Source: Streptomyces venezuelae (lineage in GTDB: Bacteria > Actinomycetota > Actinomycetes > Streptomycetales > Streptomycetaceae). Taken from it: a stretch of DNA of 64,000 nucleotides. A model generated the notes under the pieces. That model searched no databases. It saw nothing but the letters and a program-made list of their open reading frames with translations, and was not told where the DNA came from. Position numbers and translations under genes: made by a program. Shown here piece after piece: positions 48,603 through 57,989 of this stretch (position 1 is the first letter of the stretch; each line of letters opens with the position of its first letter). The stretch is taken from NCBI RefSeq assembly GCF_008642275.1, contig NZ_CP029189.1, forward strand, positions 6,058,001 to 6,122,000, written 5' to 3'.

Positions 48603-50926
48603 TGGAAGCGGTGCAACGGCGCCGGGTCACCGTCCGGGGCGTGGTCCAGGGCGTCGGCTTCCGGCCCTACGTCTACACCCGCGCGACGGGGCTGGGCCTC
48701 GCCGGGCACGTCACCAACACCCCCGAGGGCGTCGTCGCGGAGGTCGAGGGCGCCCCGTCGGCGGTGTCGCGGTTCTGCGAACGGCTCGCGGCGGACGCAC
48801 CCCCGCTGGCCGTCGTCGACGCCGTCGACCACTGGGAGGTCCCCGTCGCGGGCGGCACCGGATTCACCATCGTCGCCTCCCGGACCGGCGGCCCCGCCCG
48901 CACGCTCGTCTCCCCGGACGTGGCCACCTGCGCCGACTGCCTTGCCGAGCTGGCCGACCCGGCCGACCGGCGCCACCGGCACCCCTTCATCACCTGCACC
49001 CACTGCGGGCCGCGCTTCACCATCGTCACCGGGCTGCCGTACGACCGCGCCCACACCACCATGGCCGCCTTCCCCCTGTGCCCCGACTGCGCCCGGGAGT
49101 ACGGCGACCCGGCCGACCGCCGCTTCCACGCCCAGCCGGTCGCCTGCCCGGCCTGTGGCCCCCGCCTCCGGCTGCTCACCGGACGGCCGCCCCGCGAGAG
49201 CACCGGCCCGGACCCGGTCGCCGAGGCCCGCCGGCTCCTGGCGGACGGCGCGATCCTCGCCGTCAAGGGCCTGGGCGGCTACCACCTGGCCTGCGACGCC
49301 ACCCACCCGGGCGCCGTCGCCGAGCTGCGCCGGCGCAAGGCCCGCGGGGACAAGCCCTTCGCCCTGATGGCCCGGGACCTCGCCGAAGCCGAGCGGTTCG
49401 CGCACATCGGCCCCGAGGAACGGCGGCTGCTCACGGGCGGCGTGCGGCCCATCGTGCTGCTCCGCCGCCGACCGGGCGCGGACGGCCCGGACGGGGTCGC
49501 GCCCGGCTGTCCCGACCTCGGCGTGATGCTCCCGTACACCCCCGTCCACCACCTGCTGCTCGGCCTGCCCGGGGACCCGCCCGGACCCCGGCTGCTCGTC
49601 ATGACCAGCGGGAACCTCGCGGGAGAGCCCATCGTCACCGACGACGCCGAGGCCCTGGACCGGCTCGCCGGCCTCGCCGACGCCTGGCTCACGCACGACC
49701 GCCCCATCCACGTGCCGTGCGACGACTCCGTGGTGCGGGTGTGCGACGGCGAGACACTGACCGTACGCCGCTCGCGCGGGTACGCCCCGCTCCCGCTGGC
49801 CCTGCCGGTGCCCGTGCCCGCGACCCTCGCCGCGGGCGGGGACCTGAAGAACACCTTCTGCCTCGGTGCAGGGCGCCAGGCCTGGCTGTCCGCGCACATC
49901 GGCGACATGGACGACCTCGCCACCCAGTACGCCCTCGAAGGCGCCGAGCGGCAGCTGGAGTCCATCACCGGCGTGACCCCCGTGCTGCTCGCCGCCGACC
50001 GGCACCCCGGCTACCGCTCCACCCGGTGGGCGGAGCGCGCCGCGGGCGCCCGGCCGCTCGTCCGCGTCCAGCACCACCACGCGCACATCGCCTCCACCCT
50101 GGCGGAGCACGGCCGGGGCGCCGGCCGCCCGGTGATCGGGGTCGCCTTCGACGGCACCGGCTACGGCGACGACGGCGCCGTGTGGGGCGGTGAGGTCCTC
50201 CTGGCCGACTACGCCGGGTTCACCCGCTTCGCCCACCTCGCCTACGTCCCGCTGCCGGGCGGCGACGCGGCCGTGCACCGCCCGTACCGCATGGCGCTGT
50301 CCCATCTGCGGGCCGCCGGCATCGACCGGACCCCCGAGCTGCCCTGCACGGCCGCCTGCCCGCCGGGAGAACTCGCGCTGCTGGAGCGCCAGCTGGAACG
50401 GGGACTGAACTGCGTCCCGACCTCCAGCATGGGCCGCCTCTTCGACGCCGTCTCCTCCCTGGCCGGCATCTGCCACCTGGCGGGCTACGAGGCGCAGGCC
50501 GCCATCGAACTGGAGGGCGCCGCCCTGGGCACGCCCGAAGCCGATCCCGGACCCGGCTACGCCTTCGGCCTCCGAGCGAGCACCGACCCCGACGGCGGTC
50601 CGGTCACCGCCGATCCGGCGCCCGTCCTGGCCGCCGTGGTGGCGGACGTCCGCGCCGGCACGGACCCGGCGCTGATCGCCGCCCGCTTCCACACCGCCGT
50701 CGCCGACCTTGTCGCCGCGCTCTGCGCGCTCGCGCGCGAGCGCCACGGCCTGGACACGGTCGCCCTGACCGGCGGGGTCTTCGCCAACACCCTGCTCTCC
50801 TCGGCGTGCGCCCGGCGCCTCGGCGCCGCCGGATTCACCGTCCTGCGGCACAGCCGGGTCCCCCCGAACGACGGCGGGCTCTCCCTCGGCCAGCTCCTGG
50901 TGGCCGCTGCGCAGCACACCCCCTGA
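48602..50926 (+). CDS. hypF: carbamoyltransferase HypF
   Basis: A 774-residue enzyme that makes the cyanide precursor: it converts carbamoyl phosphate to carbamoyl-AMP and passes the carbamoyl group to the terminal Cys of HypE. Domains in order: acylphosphatase-like ([14 protein letters not shown], residues 12-25), two zinc fingers (CADC/CTHC and CPDC/CPAC between about 110 and 190), YrdC-like nucleotide-binding (about 205-390), and Kae1-like transferase with the metal motif HHHAHIAS (about 497) plus [10 protein letters not shown]. The length is typical. ATG 48602 overlaps the hypB stop by one base. HypE with its acceptor Cys is encoded downstream. Confidence 0.94.
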   Translation: MEAVQRRRVTVRGVVQGVGFRPYVYTRATGLGLAGHVTNTPEGVVAEVEGAPSAVSRFCERLAADAPPLAVVDAVDHWEVPVAGGTGFTIVASRTGGPARTLVSPDVATCADCLAELADPADRRHRHPFITCTHCGPRFTIVTGLPYDRAHTTMAAFPLCPDCAREYGDPADRRFHAQPVACPACGPRLRLLTGRPPRESTGPDPVAEARRLLADGAILAVKGLGGYHLACDATHPGAVAELRRRKARGDKPFALMARDLAEAERFAHIGPEERRLLTGGVRPIVLLRRRPGADGPDGVAPGCPDLGVMLPYTPVHHLLLGLPGDPPGPRLLVMTSGNLAGEPIVTDDAEALDRLAGLADAWLTHDRPIHVPCDDSVVRVCDGETLTVRRSRGYAPLPLALPVPVPATLAAGGDLKNTFCLGAGRQAWLSAHIGDMDDLATQYALEGAERQLESITGVTPVLLAADRHPGYRSTRWAERAAGARPLVRVQHHHAHIASTLAEHGRGAGRPVIGVAFDGTGYGDDGAVWGGEVLLADYAGFTRFAHLAYVPLPGGDAAVHRPYRMALSHLRAAGIDRTPELPCTAACPPGELALLERQLERGLNCVPTSSMGRLFDAVSSLAGICHLAGYEAQAAIELEGAALGTPEADPGPGYAFGLRASTDPDGGPVTADPAPVLAAVVADVRAGTDPALIAARFHTAVADLVAALCALARERHGLDTVALTGGVFANTLLSSACARRLGAAGFTVLRHSRVPPNDGGLSLGQLLVAAAQHTP

Positions 50927-50950
50927 CACACCCACAGCAAGGAGAAACCC

Positions 50951-51322
50951 ATGTGCCTGGCGGTGCCCGGCAGAGTGCTCGACATCGGGGAGAAGGACGG
51001 CACCCGCATGGCCACCGTCGACTTCGGCGGTGTGCAGAAGGAAGTGTGCCTGGAGTATCTGCCCGACCTCCAGGTGGGCGAGTACGCCATCGTCCACGTG
51101 GGCTTCGCCCTCCAGCGCCTCGACGAGGAGTCGGCCAGGCAGACCCTCGAACTCTTCGAGCAACTAGGCATGCTCCAGGAGGAGTTCGGCGATCCCTGGG
51201 AGCAGGCCGCCGCGGCCGGCGGCGAACCGTGGCCCTTCGCCGACGATCCCGCACCCGTTCCGGGTCCCGGCCCGGAACCCGCGCCCGCCCTCGCCGCACC
51301 GCAGGAGGAAGTCCAGCCGTGA
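50951..51322 (+). CDS. hypC: hydrogenase maturation chaperone HypC
   Basis: A 123-residue member of the HypC/HupF family. The essential Cys2 is in the invariant MCLAVPGRV start; [15 protein letters not shown] and [18 protein letters not shown] follow. HypC carries the Fe(CN)2CO unit between HypD and the large subunit. Normal HypC is about 75-95 residues; here a Pro/Ala/Glu-rich tail of about 40 residues is added ([12 protein letters not shown] onward), which looks disordered. GAGAAA precedes ATG 50951. The hypD start overlaps the stop by 4 bases. Confidence 0.92.
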   Translation: MCLAVPGRVLDIGEKDGTRMATVDFGGVQKEVCLEYLPDLQVGEYAIVHVGFALQRLDEESARQTLELFEQLGMLQEEFGDPWEQAAAAGGEPWPFADDPAPVPGPGPEPAPALAAPQEEVQP

Positions 51323-52479
51323 AGTACATCGAGGAGTTCCAGGACCCCGCCCTCGCCCGCCGGCTTCTGGACGACATCCACGCCACCGTGACCCGCCCGT
51401 GGGCCCTGATGGAGGTCTGCGGCGGCCAGACCCACACCATCATCCGGCACGGGATCGACCAACTCCTGCCGTCACAGGTGGAGTTGATCCACGGGCCGGG
51501 CTGTCCGGTGTGCGTCACCCCGCTGGAGGTCATCGACAAGGCGCTGGAGATCGCCTCCCGGCCCGATGTGATCTTCTGCTCCTTCGGGGACATGCTCCGG
51601 GTGCCCGGGACCGGTCGCGACCTGTTCCAGGTGCGCAGCGAGGGCGGCGACGTACGCGTCGTCTACTCCCCGCTCGACGCCCTGCGGATCGCCCAGGAGA
51701 ATCCGAAGCGCCAGGTGGTGTTCTTCGGCATCGGCTTCGAGACCACGGCGCCGCCCAACGCCATGACGGTCCACCAGGCGAAGAAGCTGGGCATCCCCAA
51801 CTTCAGCCTGCTGGTCTCCCACGTCCGGGTTCCCCCGGCGATCGAGGCGATCATGCAGTCGCCGAGCTGCCGGGTCCAGGGGTTCCTCGCCGCCGGGCAC
51901 GTGTGCAGCGTGATGGGCGTGCGCGAGTACCCCGAACTGGCGGCCCGCCACCGGGTGCCGATCGTGGTGACGGGTTTCGAGCCGCTCGACATCCTGGAGG
52001 GCGTGCGCCGGGCCGTGCGGCAGCTGGAACGCGGCGAACACACGGTCGACAACGCCTACGCCCGAGCCGTGCGTCCCGAGGGCAACCCGGCCGCCCTCGC
52101 CATGCTGGAGGACGTCTTCGAGGTCACCGACCGGGCCTGGCGGGGCATCGGCGTCATCCCCGACAGCGGCTGGCGGCTGTCCGAGCGCTACCGCGACTTC
52201 GACGCCGAGCACCGCTTCTCGGTCACCGGCATCAACACCCGCGAACCGGCCGAGTGCCGCAGCGGCGAGGTGCTCCAGGGACTGCTCAAACCGCACGAGT
52301 GCGAGGCCTTCGGCACCCTGTGCACCCCGCGCAGCCCGCTCGGCGCCACCATGGTCTCCAGCGAGGGCGCCTGCGCCGCGTACTACCTCTACCGGAGGCT
52401 GGAACTGGGCGCGGTGCCCGCCGCCGCGACCGCCCCGACCGCTGCGAGCGCCCCGCTGGAGGCGAGCCCCGTTGTCTGA
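51319..52479 (+). CDS. hypD: hydrogenase Fe(CN)2CO assembly protein HypD
   Basis: A 386-residue scaffold protein with a [4Fe-4S] cluster on which the Fe(CN)2CO group is built with HypC. The thiol motifs are [20 protein letters not shown] and the region [12 protein letters not shown], and the C-terminal cluster ligands include [27 protein letters not shown] (landmark [10 protein letters not shown]) and SEGACAAYY. All are as in characterised HypD proteins. GTG 51319 overlaps the hypC stop. The last 25 residues are an Ala/Pro/Thr-rich extension that overlaps the hypE start by 8 bases. Confidence 0.94.
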   Translation: MKYIEEFQDPALARRLLDDIHATVTRPWALMEVCGGQTHTIIRHGIDQLLPSQVELIHGPGCPVCVTPLEVIDKALEIASRPDVIFCSFGDMLRVPGTGRDLFQVRSEGGDVRVVYSPLDALRIAQENPKRQVVFFGIGFETTAPPNAMTVHQAKKLGIPNFSLLVSHVRVPPAIEAIMQSPSCRVQGFLAAGHVCSVMGVREYPELAARHRVPIVVTGFEPLDILEGVRRAVRQLERGEHTVDNAYARAVRPEGNPAALAMLEDVFEVTDRAWRGIGVIPDSGWRLSERYRDFDAEHRFSVTGINTREPAECRSGEVLQGLLKPHECEAFGTLCTPRSPLGATMVSSEGACAAYYLYRRLELGAVPAAATAPTAASAPLEASPVV

Positions 52480-53533
52480 CACCGCACTCGACATCACGGG
52501 CTGGACCTGCCCGGCCCCGCTGCGCGACCGCCCCCGTGTGGTCATGGGGCACGGCGGCGGGGGCGCCCTCTCCGCCGAGCTCGTCCAGCACCTCTTCGCC
52601 CCCGCCTTCGGCGGTGACGTGCTCGCCCAGCTCGGGGACTCCGCTGCCGTCTCCCTGGGCGGGGTCCGGCTGGCCTTCTCCACCGACTCCTACGTCGTGC
52701 GGCCGCTGTTCTTCCCCGGCGGCTCCATCGGCGACCTCGCGGTCAACGGCACGGTCAACGACCTGGCCATGAGCGGCGCCGAAGCGGCGTACCTCTCCTG
52801 CGGGTTCATCCTGGAGGAGGGCGTCGAGCTGCCGGTGGTGGCGCGCGTGGCCGAGGCCATGGGCGCGGCCGCCCGCGCCGCGGGCGTGGAGATCGCGACC
52901 GGCGACACCAAGGTCGTGGAGGCGGGCCACGGGGACGGCATCTACGTCAACACCGCGGGCATCGGGATCATCCCCGACGGGGTGGACCTGCGCCCGCAGC
53001 GCGTCGTACCCGGTGACGTCGTCATCGTCAGCGGTGAGATCGGGCTCCACGGCGTGGCGATCATGAGCGTCCGCGAGGGGCTCGAATTCGGGGTCGACAT
53101 CCAGAGCGACTGCGCGGCCCTGGGCGGCCTCGTACGGACCATGCTCGCGGTCACCCCGGACCTCCATGTCCTGCGCGACCCCACCCGGGGCGGCCTGGCC
53201 GCCGCCCTGAACGAGATCGCGGCCGCCTCGGGCACCGGTGTCGTCGTCGACGAGGGCCGCGTCCCGGTCCCGGCGCCCGTCGCGAACGCCTGCGCGATCC
53301 TCGGGCTCGACCCGCTCTACGTGGCCAACGAGGGCAAGCTGGTCGCCTTCGTGCCCCGCGAGCACGCAGACGCCGTCCTCGACGCCATGCGCGCCCATCC
53401 GCTGGGCCGTCACGCGGCGGTGATCGGTGAGGCGGTCGACGCCCATCCGGGCCTGGTCGTGGCCCGCACCGCCCTCGGCGGCACCCGCGTGGTCGACCTG
53501 CCGATCGGGGAGCAGCTGCCGCGCATCTGCTGA
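52472..53533 (+). CDS. hypE: carbamoyl-dehydratase HypE
   Basis: A 353-residue PurM-like ATPase that dehydrates the carbamoyl group on its C-terminal Cys to a thiocyanate and donates cyanide to the active-site iron. The protein ends in the invariant PRIC, so the acceptor is Cys353. Other landmarks are [28 protein letters not shown] and [18 protein letters not shown] 52472 lies inside the end of hypD; GGAGG is about 9 bases upstream. It is the last gene of the hydrogenase run, and hairpins follow. Confidence 0.93.
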   Translation: MSDTALDITGWTCPAPLRDRPRVVMGHGGGGALSAELVQHLFAPAFGGDVLAQLGDSAAVSLGGVRLAFSTDSYVVRPLFFPGGSIGDLAVNGTVNDLAMSGAEAAYLSCGFILEEGVELPVVARVAEAMGAAARAAGVEIATGDTKVVEAGHGDGIYVNTAGIGIIPDGVDLRPQRVVPGDVVIVSGEIGLHGVAIMSVREGLEFGVDIQSDCAALGGLVRTMLAVTPDLHVLRDPTRGGLAAALNEIAAASGTGVVVDEGRVPVPAPVANACAILGLDPLYVANEGKLVAFVPREHADAVLDAMRAHPLGRHAAVIGEAVDAHPGLVVARTALGGTRVVDLPIGEQLPRIC

Positions 53534-53610
53534 CCGGCGCCCGAGATGGGTGCCGGCCCCGATGCGCGGCGGCGGCGGGCCGCGGGAAGCTGGAGGCGTC
53601 CGCGAAGTCC

Positions 53611-53632
53611 CCTCCCGGCCCCCGCCGGGAGG
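53611..53632 (+). terminator. GC-rich hairpin after hypE
   Basis: CCTCCCGGC at 53611-53619 pairs perfectly with GCCGGGAGG at 53624-53632 across a CCCC loop. A second, weaker hairpin (CCGGCGCCC with GGGTGCCGG) stands right after the hypE stop at 53534-53556. No T-tract. The placement fits the end of the hydrogenase transcript. Confidence 0.5.
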
Positions 53633-53813
53633 CCCCCCGGGGGCCACGGCGCAGGGCGCACGGCGCGCCACGCACTCCGCGGCGCCGGTGCCCGGACACG
53701 CCCCGGACGATGAACACCACCTGCGCTCCGCCGGCGTTGACGCGGAGCTGTTCGGGCCCTCGGCGACGGCCGGCCCCTTCGCCCGCGCCCGGCCGACGGA
53801 AAGGAGCGGGGCC

Positions 53814-54188
53814 ATGCCGCGATCCGACGACGCGAGGACCACCCGTCCCGGAGACCCGGCCGGGAACGAGGGCCCGGTACCGGGCGCGCGCCCCGGCGAA
53901 GGGCGCCCGCACGGCTACCGGCACCGGCACCCGCACGGCCACCGACACCGGCACGGCCACCGGCACCGGCACGGCCACCGGCACCGGCACGGTCACCGGT
54001 CCGGTGCGTACCGCCGGGCCGGCGCGTGGCTGGCCGTGGCCCTGGGGGTCTGGGCCGCGGTGGCCGGGGCCACCCTGCCCAACGGGCTCGTCCTGGCGGC
54101 GGGCCTCGTCGTGGCCGCTCTCGCGGTGAACAGGCTGGGGGCGGAGCCCCGTACGCCTCGCCGGGCCAAGCCCATGGCCCCTCCCTGA
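53814..54188 (+). CDS. His/Arg-repeat small membrane protein
   Basis: A 124-residue protein I do not recognise as a known family. Residues about 33-62 are a His/Arg/Gly repeat, including three copies of HRHGHR encoded by an 18-bp DNA repeat (53946-53999). They are followed by one long or two short hydrophobic helices (about 69-105) and a basic C-terminus. The soluble His-rich arm could bind Ni2+ or other metals. It is 280 bases after hypE, after a terminator-like hairpin, and has its own ribosome binding site (AAGGAG). A link to nickel for the hydrogenase is suggestive only, since simple-repeat growth in GC-rich DNA could produce it too. Confidence 0.55.
   Translation: MPRSDDARTTRPGDPAGNEGPVPGARPGEGRPHGYRHRHPHGHRHRHGHRHRHGHRHRHGHRSGAYRRAGAWLAVALGVWAAVAGATLPNGLVLAAGLVVAALAVNRLGAEPRTPRRAKPMAPP
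53946..53999 (+). repeat. 18-bp tandem repeat, three copies, inside coding sequence
   Basis: Units start at 53946, 53964 and 53982 and read CACCGGCACGGCCACCGG, with one substitution in the third (T for C at the codon third position). A degenerate copy precedes them from about 53922. The length is a multiple of 3, so copy number can change without breaking the frame. It encodes HRHGHR units. Confidence 0.8.
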
Positions 54189-54191
54189 CCG

Positions 54192-55448
54192 CTACGGCCG
54201 CCCGGCGGGATCCTGGTCGGGAGCCGGCTCCGCGGCGGCCTCCGGCGACCTCGCGGGGGAGGGGACGGCCGCGAGCAGCGGGGTGTCCACGGCGCGCCGC
54301 GCCCGGAACCGGGCGGCCAGCGGCTCCGTGTAGCGGGCGGTGAGCGGGCCGATCACCACGAGGATGAGCACGTAGGCGGTGGCCAGCGGCCCGAGAGCCG
54401 GTTCGATGCCCGCGGTGACGGCGAGACCGGCGATCACGATGGAGAACTCGCCGCGGGCGACGAGGGTCCCGCCGGCCCGCCAGCGGCCCTTGACCCCGAC
54501 CCCGGCGCGCTTGGCGGCCCAGTACCCGGTGGCGATCTTCGTGCCGGCGGTGACCAGGGCCAGCGCGAGCGCCGGCAGCAGCACGGGCGGGATGCTCGCC
54601 GGGTCGGTGTGCAGGCCGAAGAAGACGAAGAACACCGCGGCGAACAGGTCCCGGAGCGGGCTGAGCAGGGTGTGCGTGCCCTCGGCCACCTCACCCGACA
54701 GGGCGATGCCGACCAGGAACGCGCCGACCGCGGCGGACACCTGCAACTGCTGGGCGATGCCCGCGACCAGCAGCGTCAGGCCGAGGACGACCAGGAGCAG
54801 CTTCTCCGGGTCGTCGCTGGACACGAACCGGGAGATGAGCCGGCCGTAGCGGACGGCGACGAACAGCACCGCGCCCGCCACCCCGAGGGCGATCGCCAGG
54901 GTCAGGCTGCCCGCCGCCAGACCGACCCCGGCCAGCAGCGCGGTGACGATGGGCAGATAGACCGCCATCGCCAGGTCCTCCAGGACCAGGACGCTGAGGA
55001 TCACCGGGGTCTCACGGTTGCCGAGCCGCCCCAGGTCGCCCATCACCTTGGCGATGACACCGGAGGAGGAGATCCAGGTGACCCCCGCCAGGACCACCGC
55101 GGCCACCGGCCCCCAGCCCATCAGCAGCGCGGCGACCGCACCGGGTACGGCGTTCAGGGTGAAGTCGACCAGCCCGGCCGGGTACTGGGTACGCAGGTTG
55201 GAGACCAGGTCCGTGGCCGTGTACTCCAGCCCCAGCATCAGCAGCAGCAGGATGACGCCGATCTCGGCGCCGATCGCCACGAACTCCTCGCTCGCGCCCA
55301 TCGGCAGCAGTCCGCCCGTGCCGAAGGCCAGACCGGCCAGCAGGTACAGGGGGATCGGGGAGAAGCGGAAACGTCCGGCGAGCCTGCCCAGCAGGCCCAG
55401 GCCCAGGATGATCGCACCGAACTCGATCAGGAAGACGGCGGAGTGCAC
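54192..55448 (-). CDS. CPA2-type cation:proton antiporter
   Basis: A 418-residue membrane protein with about 12 helices, of the Na+/H+ exchanger / KefB-like CPA2 family. Landmarks are IGVILLLLMLGLEYTATDL, the unwound-helix motif around SVLVLEDLAMAVYLPIV with Glu-Asp in the ion site, and FVFFGLHTDPASIPPVLLP. The C-terminal 50 residues are a Pro/Ala-rich cytoplasmic tail without a TrkA-N domain; the regulatory domain is supplied by the separate gene at 55455. GTG 55448 has GGGAG upstream. It likely moves K+ or Na+ against H+. Six bases separate it from the subunit gene, so both are co-transcribed from the 55926-56214 region. Confidence 0.85.
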   Translation of the reverse strand: MHSAVFLIEFGAIILGLGLLGRLAGRFRFSPIPLYLLAGLAFGTGGLLPMGASEEFVAIGAEIGVILLLLMLGLEYTATDLVSNLRTQYPAGLVDFTLNAVPGAVAALLMGWGPVAAVVLAGVTWISSSGVIAKVMGDLGRLGNRETPVILSVLVLEDLAMAVYLPIVTALLAGVGLAAGSLTLAIALGVAGAVLFVAVRYGRLISRFVSSDDPEKLLLVVLGLTLLVAGIAQQLQVSAAVGAFLVGIALSGEVAEGTHTLLSPLRDLFAAVFFVFFGLHTDPASIPPVLLPALALALVTAGTKIATGYWAAKRAGVGVKGRWRAGGTLVARGEFSIVIAGLAVTAGIEPALGPLATAYVLILVVIGPLTARYTEPLAARFRARRAVDTPLLAAVPSPARSPEAAAEPAPDQDPAGRP

Positions 55449-55454
55449 AGGCGA

Positions 55455-55925
55455 TCACTCCCGTCCGAGTATGGAGGCGGCCGCGTCGACGCCCTCGCGG
55501 GTGCCGATCACGATGAGGGTGTCCCCGCCGGCCAGGCGGAAGTCGGGTGCGGGGGAGGGGCGGGCCTCGGCCCGGCGCAGCACCGCCACGATCGAGACCC
55601 CGGTCTCCGTCCGCATCCGGGTCTCGCCCAGCAGCCGGCCGTTCCAGTACGAGTGCGCGGACAGCTCGATGCGTTCGGCGACCAGCCCGAGGTCGGTGGT
55701 GTGCAGCAGGTTGGGGCTGTGGTGGGCGGGCATCAGGGCGTCGATCAGCGAGGTGGTCTCCGCCGCGGTCAGGTGCAGGGACTGGGCACACGCGTCGGGA
55801 TCGTCGGCGCGGTAGATGTTCACCGTACGGGTCCCGTCGCGGTGGGCGATCACCGACAGGTGGCGGTGCTCGCGGGTGGTGAGGTCGTACTGGACCCCGA
55901 TGCCGGGCAGTGGCGTGGTGCTCAT
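55455..55925 (-). CDS. TrkA-C regulatory subunit of the antiporter (KhtT-like)
   Basis: A 156-residue cytoplasmic protein. The first 70 residues contain LPGIGVQYDLTTREHRHLSVIAHRDGTR, written here as landmarks LPGIGVQYDL and HLSVI, typical of antiporter regulatory subunits. The last 85 residues are a TrkA-C/RCK_C domain (VSIVAVLRRAEARPSP, LAGGDTLIVIGTREGVDA). Such subunits bind nucleotides or protons and gate the partner antiporter. ATG 55925 fits the family N-terminus; there is no strong ribosome binding site, and an in-frame start 5 codons earlier is possible. Confidence 0.85.
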   Translation of the reverse strand: MSTTPLPGIGVQYDLTTREHRHLSVIAHRDGTRTVNIYRADDPDACAQSLHLTAAETTSLIDALMPAHHSPNLLHTTDLGLVAERIELSAHSYWNGRLLGETRMRTETGVSIVAVLRRAEARPSPAPDFRLAGGDTLIVIGTREGVDAAASILGRE

Positions 55926-56214
55926 CCGTGGAGCAGGCACAGCTCTGTCCCCCCTTGCTTCGTGTTCGGCGGTGGTGCGGCGCGGCGGCGGAAGGCGGCT
56001 CCCGGCCCCCGCGCGGGCTCATGGTGCCATCTCGCGCAGGGCGCGGGATATGGGTGTCGGCACGGATGGACAAGCGCCCCCGGCGGCCGACAGGCTGAAG
56101 CGGGGACACAGCTCCCACCGCAGGTCACCACAGGTGTGGGAGCGTATCGGCGGGGATAGTGGAAGTGAGCGGTCCGCCGGAGCGGCGGATCCCGGAACGA
56201 GCGGAGGGACGCCC

Positions 56215-57189
56215 GTGTCGCTGTACTGGCGGATCTTCCTGCTCAACGCGGCCGTCCTCGTCACCGCCGTCCTGCTGCTGTTCGGCCCGGTCACCGTCTC
56301 CACCCCGGTCCTCTTCGGCGAGGCCGTGGTGCTGCTCGCCGGGCTGGCCGCCATGCTGATCGCCAACGCCGCCCTGCTCCGCATCGGTCTGGCACCGCTC
56401 GGCCGGCTGACCCGCGCGATGAGCGCCGTGGACCTGCTGCGGCCCGGCGGCCGGGCCCGGGTGGAAGGCCCCGCCGAAGTGGCCGAGCTGACCACCTCCT
56501 TCAACGCCATGCTGGGCCGGCTGGAGGCCGAGCGGGCCGGCAGCAGCGCCCGCGCCCTCTCCGCGCAGGAGGCCGAACGACGGCGCATCGCCCAGGAACT
56601 CCACGACGAGGTCGGCCAGACCCTCACCGCGGTCCTGCTCCAGCTCAAGCACGCCGCCGACCGCGCCCCGGCCCCCTTGCGGGAGGAACTCCGCCAGGTG
56701 CAGGAGACGACCCGCACCAGCCTGGACGAGATCCGCCGCATCGCCCGCAGGCTGCGCCCGGGGGTCCTGGAGGAGCTCGGGCTGCACAGCGCCGTGCGCG
56801 CGCTGACGGCCGAGTTCACCAGCGGGTCGCTGACCGTACGGCACGTCATCGGCCCCCAGGTACCCCCGCTGGACGAAGCGGCGGAACTCGTCGTCTACCG
56901 GGTCGCCCAGGAGGCCCTGACCAACGCCGCCCGGCACGCGGGCGCGAGCGAGGTCGAGGTACACCTGTCGGCCCGGCCCGGCGGGGCGGTCCGGCTGCTG
57001 GTACGGGACGACGGCCGGGGCATCGGCTCCGCGGCCGAGGGCGCGGGGATCCAGGGCATGCGGGAACGGGCCCTGCTGATCGGCGCGGACCTCACCCTCG
57101 GGAGCGGCCCGCAGGGCGGCACCGACGTACGGCTGGACGTACCGGCCCCGACCACCGCCGCCATCGCGACCACGGAGGGCACGAGTTGA
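56215..57189 (+). CDS. NarL-type two-component sensor histidine kinase
   Basis: A 324-residue membrane sensor. Two N-terminal helices (residues 7-25 and 32-55) flank a very short external loop, so the signal may be sensed in the membrane. A HAMP-like linker follows (LTRAMSAVDLLRPGG). The HisKA_3 helix ERRRIAQELHDEVGQTL (landmark ELHDEVGQ) carries the phospho-accepting His. The HATPase domain has the N-box AQEALTNAARHA and the G-box VRDDGRGIG plus GIQGMRERALL. GTG 56215 follows GCGGAGGGA. The response regulator gene overlaps by 4 bases (TTGA). Target genes are unknown. Confidence 0.9.
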   Translation: MSLYWRIFLLNAAVLVTAVLLLFGPVTVSTPVLFGEAVVLLAGLAAMLIANAALLRIGLAPLGRLTRAMSAVDLLRPGGRARVEGPAEVAELTTSFNAMLGRLEAERAGSSARALSAQEAERRRIAQELHDEVGQTLTAVLLQLKHAADRAPAPLREELRQVQETTRTSLDEIRRIARRLRPGVLEELGLHSAVRALTAEFTSGSLTVRHVIGPQVPPLDEAAELVVYRVAQEALTNAARHAGASEVEVHLSARPGGAVRLLVRDDGRGIGSAAEGAGIQGMRERALLIGADLTLGSGPQGGTDVRLDVPAPTTAAIATTEGTS

Positions 57190-57851
57190 CCACACCGCAA
57201 AGGCCGCCGACCCGTGTCCTGCTCGCCGACGACCATGCCCTCGTACGGCGCGGGGTCCGGCTCATCCTCGACGCCGAACCGGACCTCACGGTGGTCGCCG
57301 AGGCCGGGGACGGGGCGGAGGCCGTCGCCCTGGCCCGGTCCGGGGAGGTGGACCTCGCCGTCCTCGACGTCGCCATGCCCCGGATGACCGGCCTGCAGGC
57401 CGCACGGGAACTCTCGCGGCTGCGGCCGGAGCTGCGCATCCTCATCCTGACCATGTACGACAACGAGCAGTACTTCTTCGAGGCGCTCAAGGCGGGGGCC
57501 GCCGGCTACGTCCCCAAGTCGGTCGCCGACCGCGACCTGGTCGAGGCGTGCCGGGCGGCGATCCGGGACGAGCCGTTCATCTACCCGGGCGCCGAGACCA
57601 CCCTCATCCGCAACTACCTGGACCGGGCGCGCCAGGGCGATCCGCTGCCCGCCCGGGCGATCACCGAGCGCGAGGAGGAGATCCTCAAGCTCGTCGCGGA
57701 AGGCCACTCCTCGAAGGAGATCGGCGACCTCCTCGTCATCAGCGCCAAGACGGTGGAGCGCCACCGCGCCAACCTGCTCCAGAAGCTGGGGATGCGCGAC
57801 CGGCTGGAGCTGACGCGGTACGCGATCCGGGTCGGGCTCATCGAGCCGTAG
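57186..57851 (+). CDS. NarL/LuxR-family response regulator
   Basis: A 221-residue DNA-binding regulator. The receiver domain has acidic pocket LLADDHALVRRGV, phospho-acceptor Asp in VDLAVLDVAMPRMTG, conserved Thr in LILTMYDN and Lys in GYVPKSVAD. The C-terminal LuxR helix-turn-helix reads LPARAITEREEEILKLVAEGHSSKEIG (landmarks REEEILKLVAEGHSSKEI) and SAKTVERHRANLLQKLG. TTG 57186 overlaps the kinase stop (TTGA). Transcription likely ends at a hairpin about 36 bases after the stop. Confidence 0.92.
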   Translation: MTTPQRPPTRVLLADDHALVRRGVRLILDAEPDLTVVAEAGDGAEAVALARSGEVDLAVLDVAMPRMTGLQAARELSRLRPELRILILTMYDNEQYFFEALKAGAAGYVPKSVADRDLVEACRAAIRDEPFIYPGAETTLIRNYLDRARQGDPLPARAITEREEEILKLVAEGHSSKEIGDLLVISAKTVERHRANLLQKLGMRDRLELTRYAIRVGLIEP

Positions 57852-57886
57852 CAGGCCGTGGCAGGCCGCAGCCAATAGCTCCCACC

Positions 57887-57909
57887 CCACCCTCGTAGCC
57901 ACGAGGTGG
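57887..57909 (+). terminator. hairpin after the response regulator gene
   Basis: CCAC and CCTCGT (57887-57896) pair with ACGAGG and TGG (57901-57909) across an AGCC loop, with one bulged base. No T-tract. Position 36 bases after the stop fits a terminator. Confidence 0.4.
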
Positions 57910-57989
57910 TGCCGCCCGGGCCCGGGCCCCAGCATGGCGCGCAGGACCGCCCGTCCGGGGGCCGTCCACAGGGGTCGGGAGGGGAAGAC

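Noticed and set aside
48466..50193. Long open frame overlapping the hypB tail and hypF, starting with a Thr-rich run
   Set aside because: It is a frame shift image of the CAC/GAC repeats and of hypF. The composition is Arg/Pro-rich with no family match, whereas HypB and HypF are certain.
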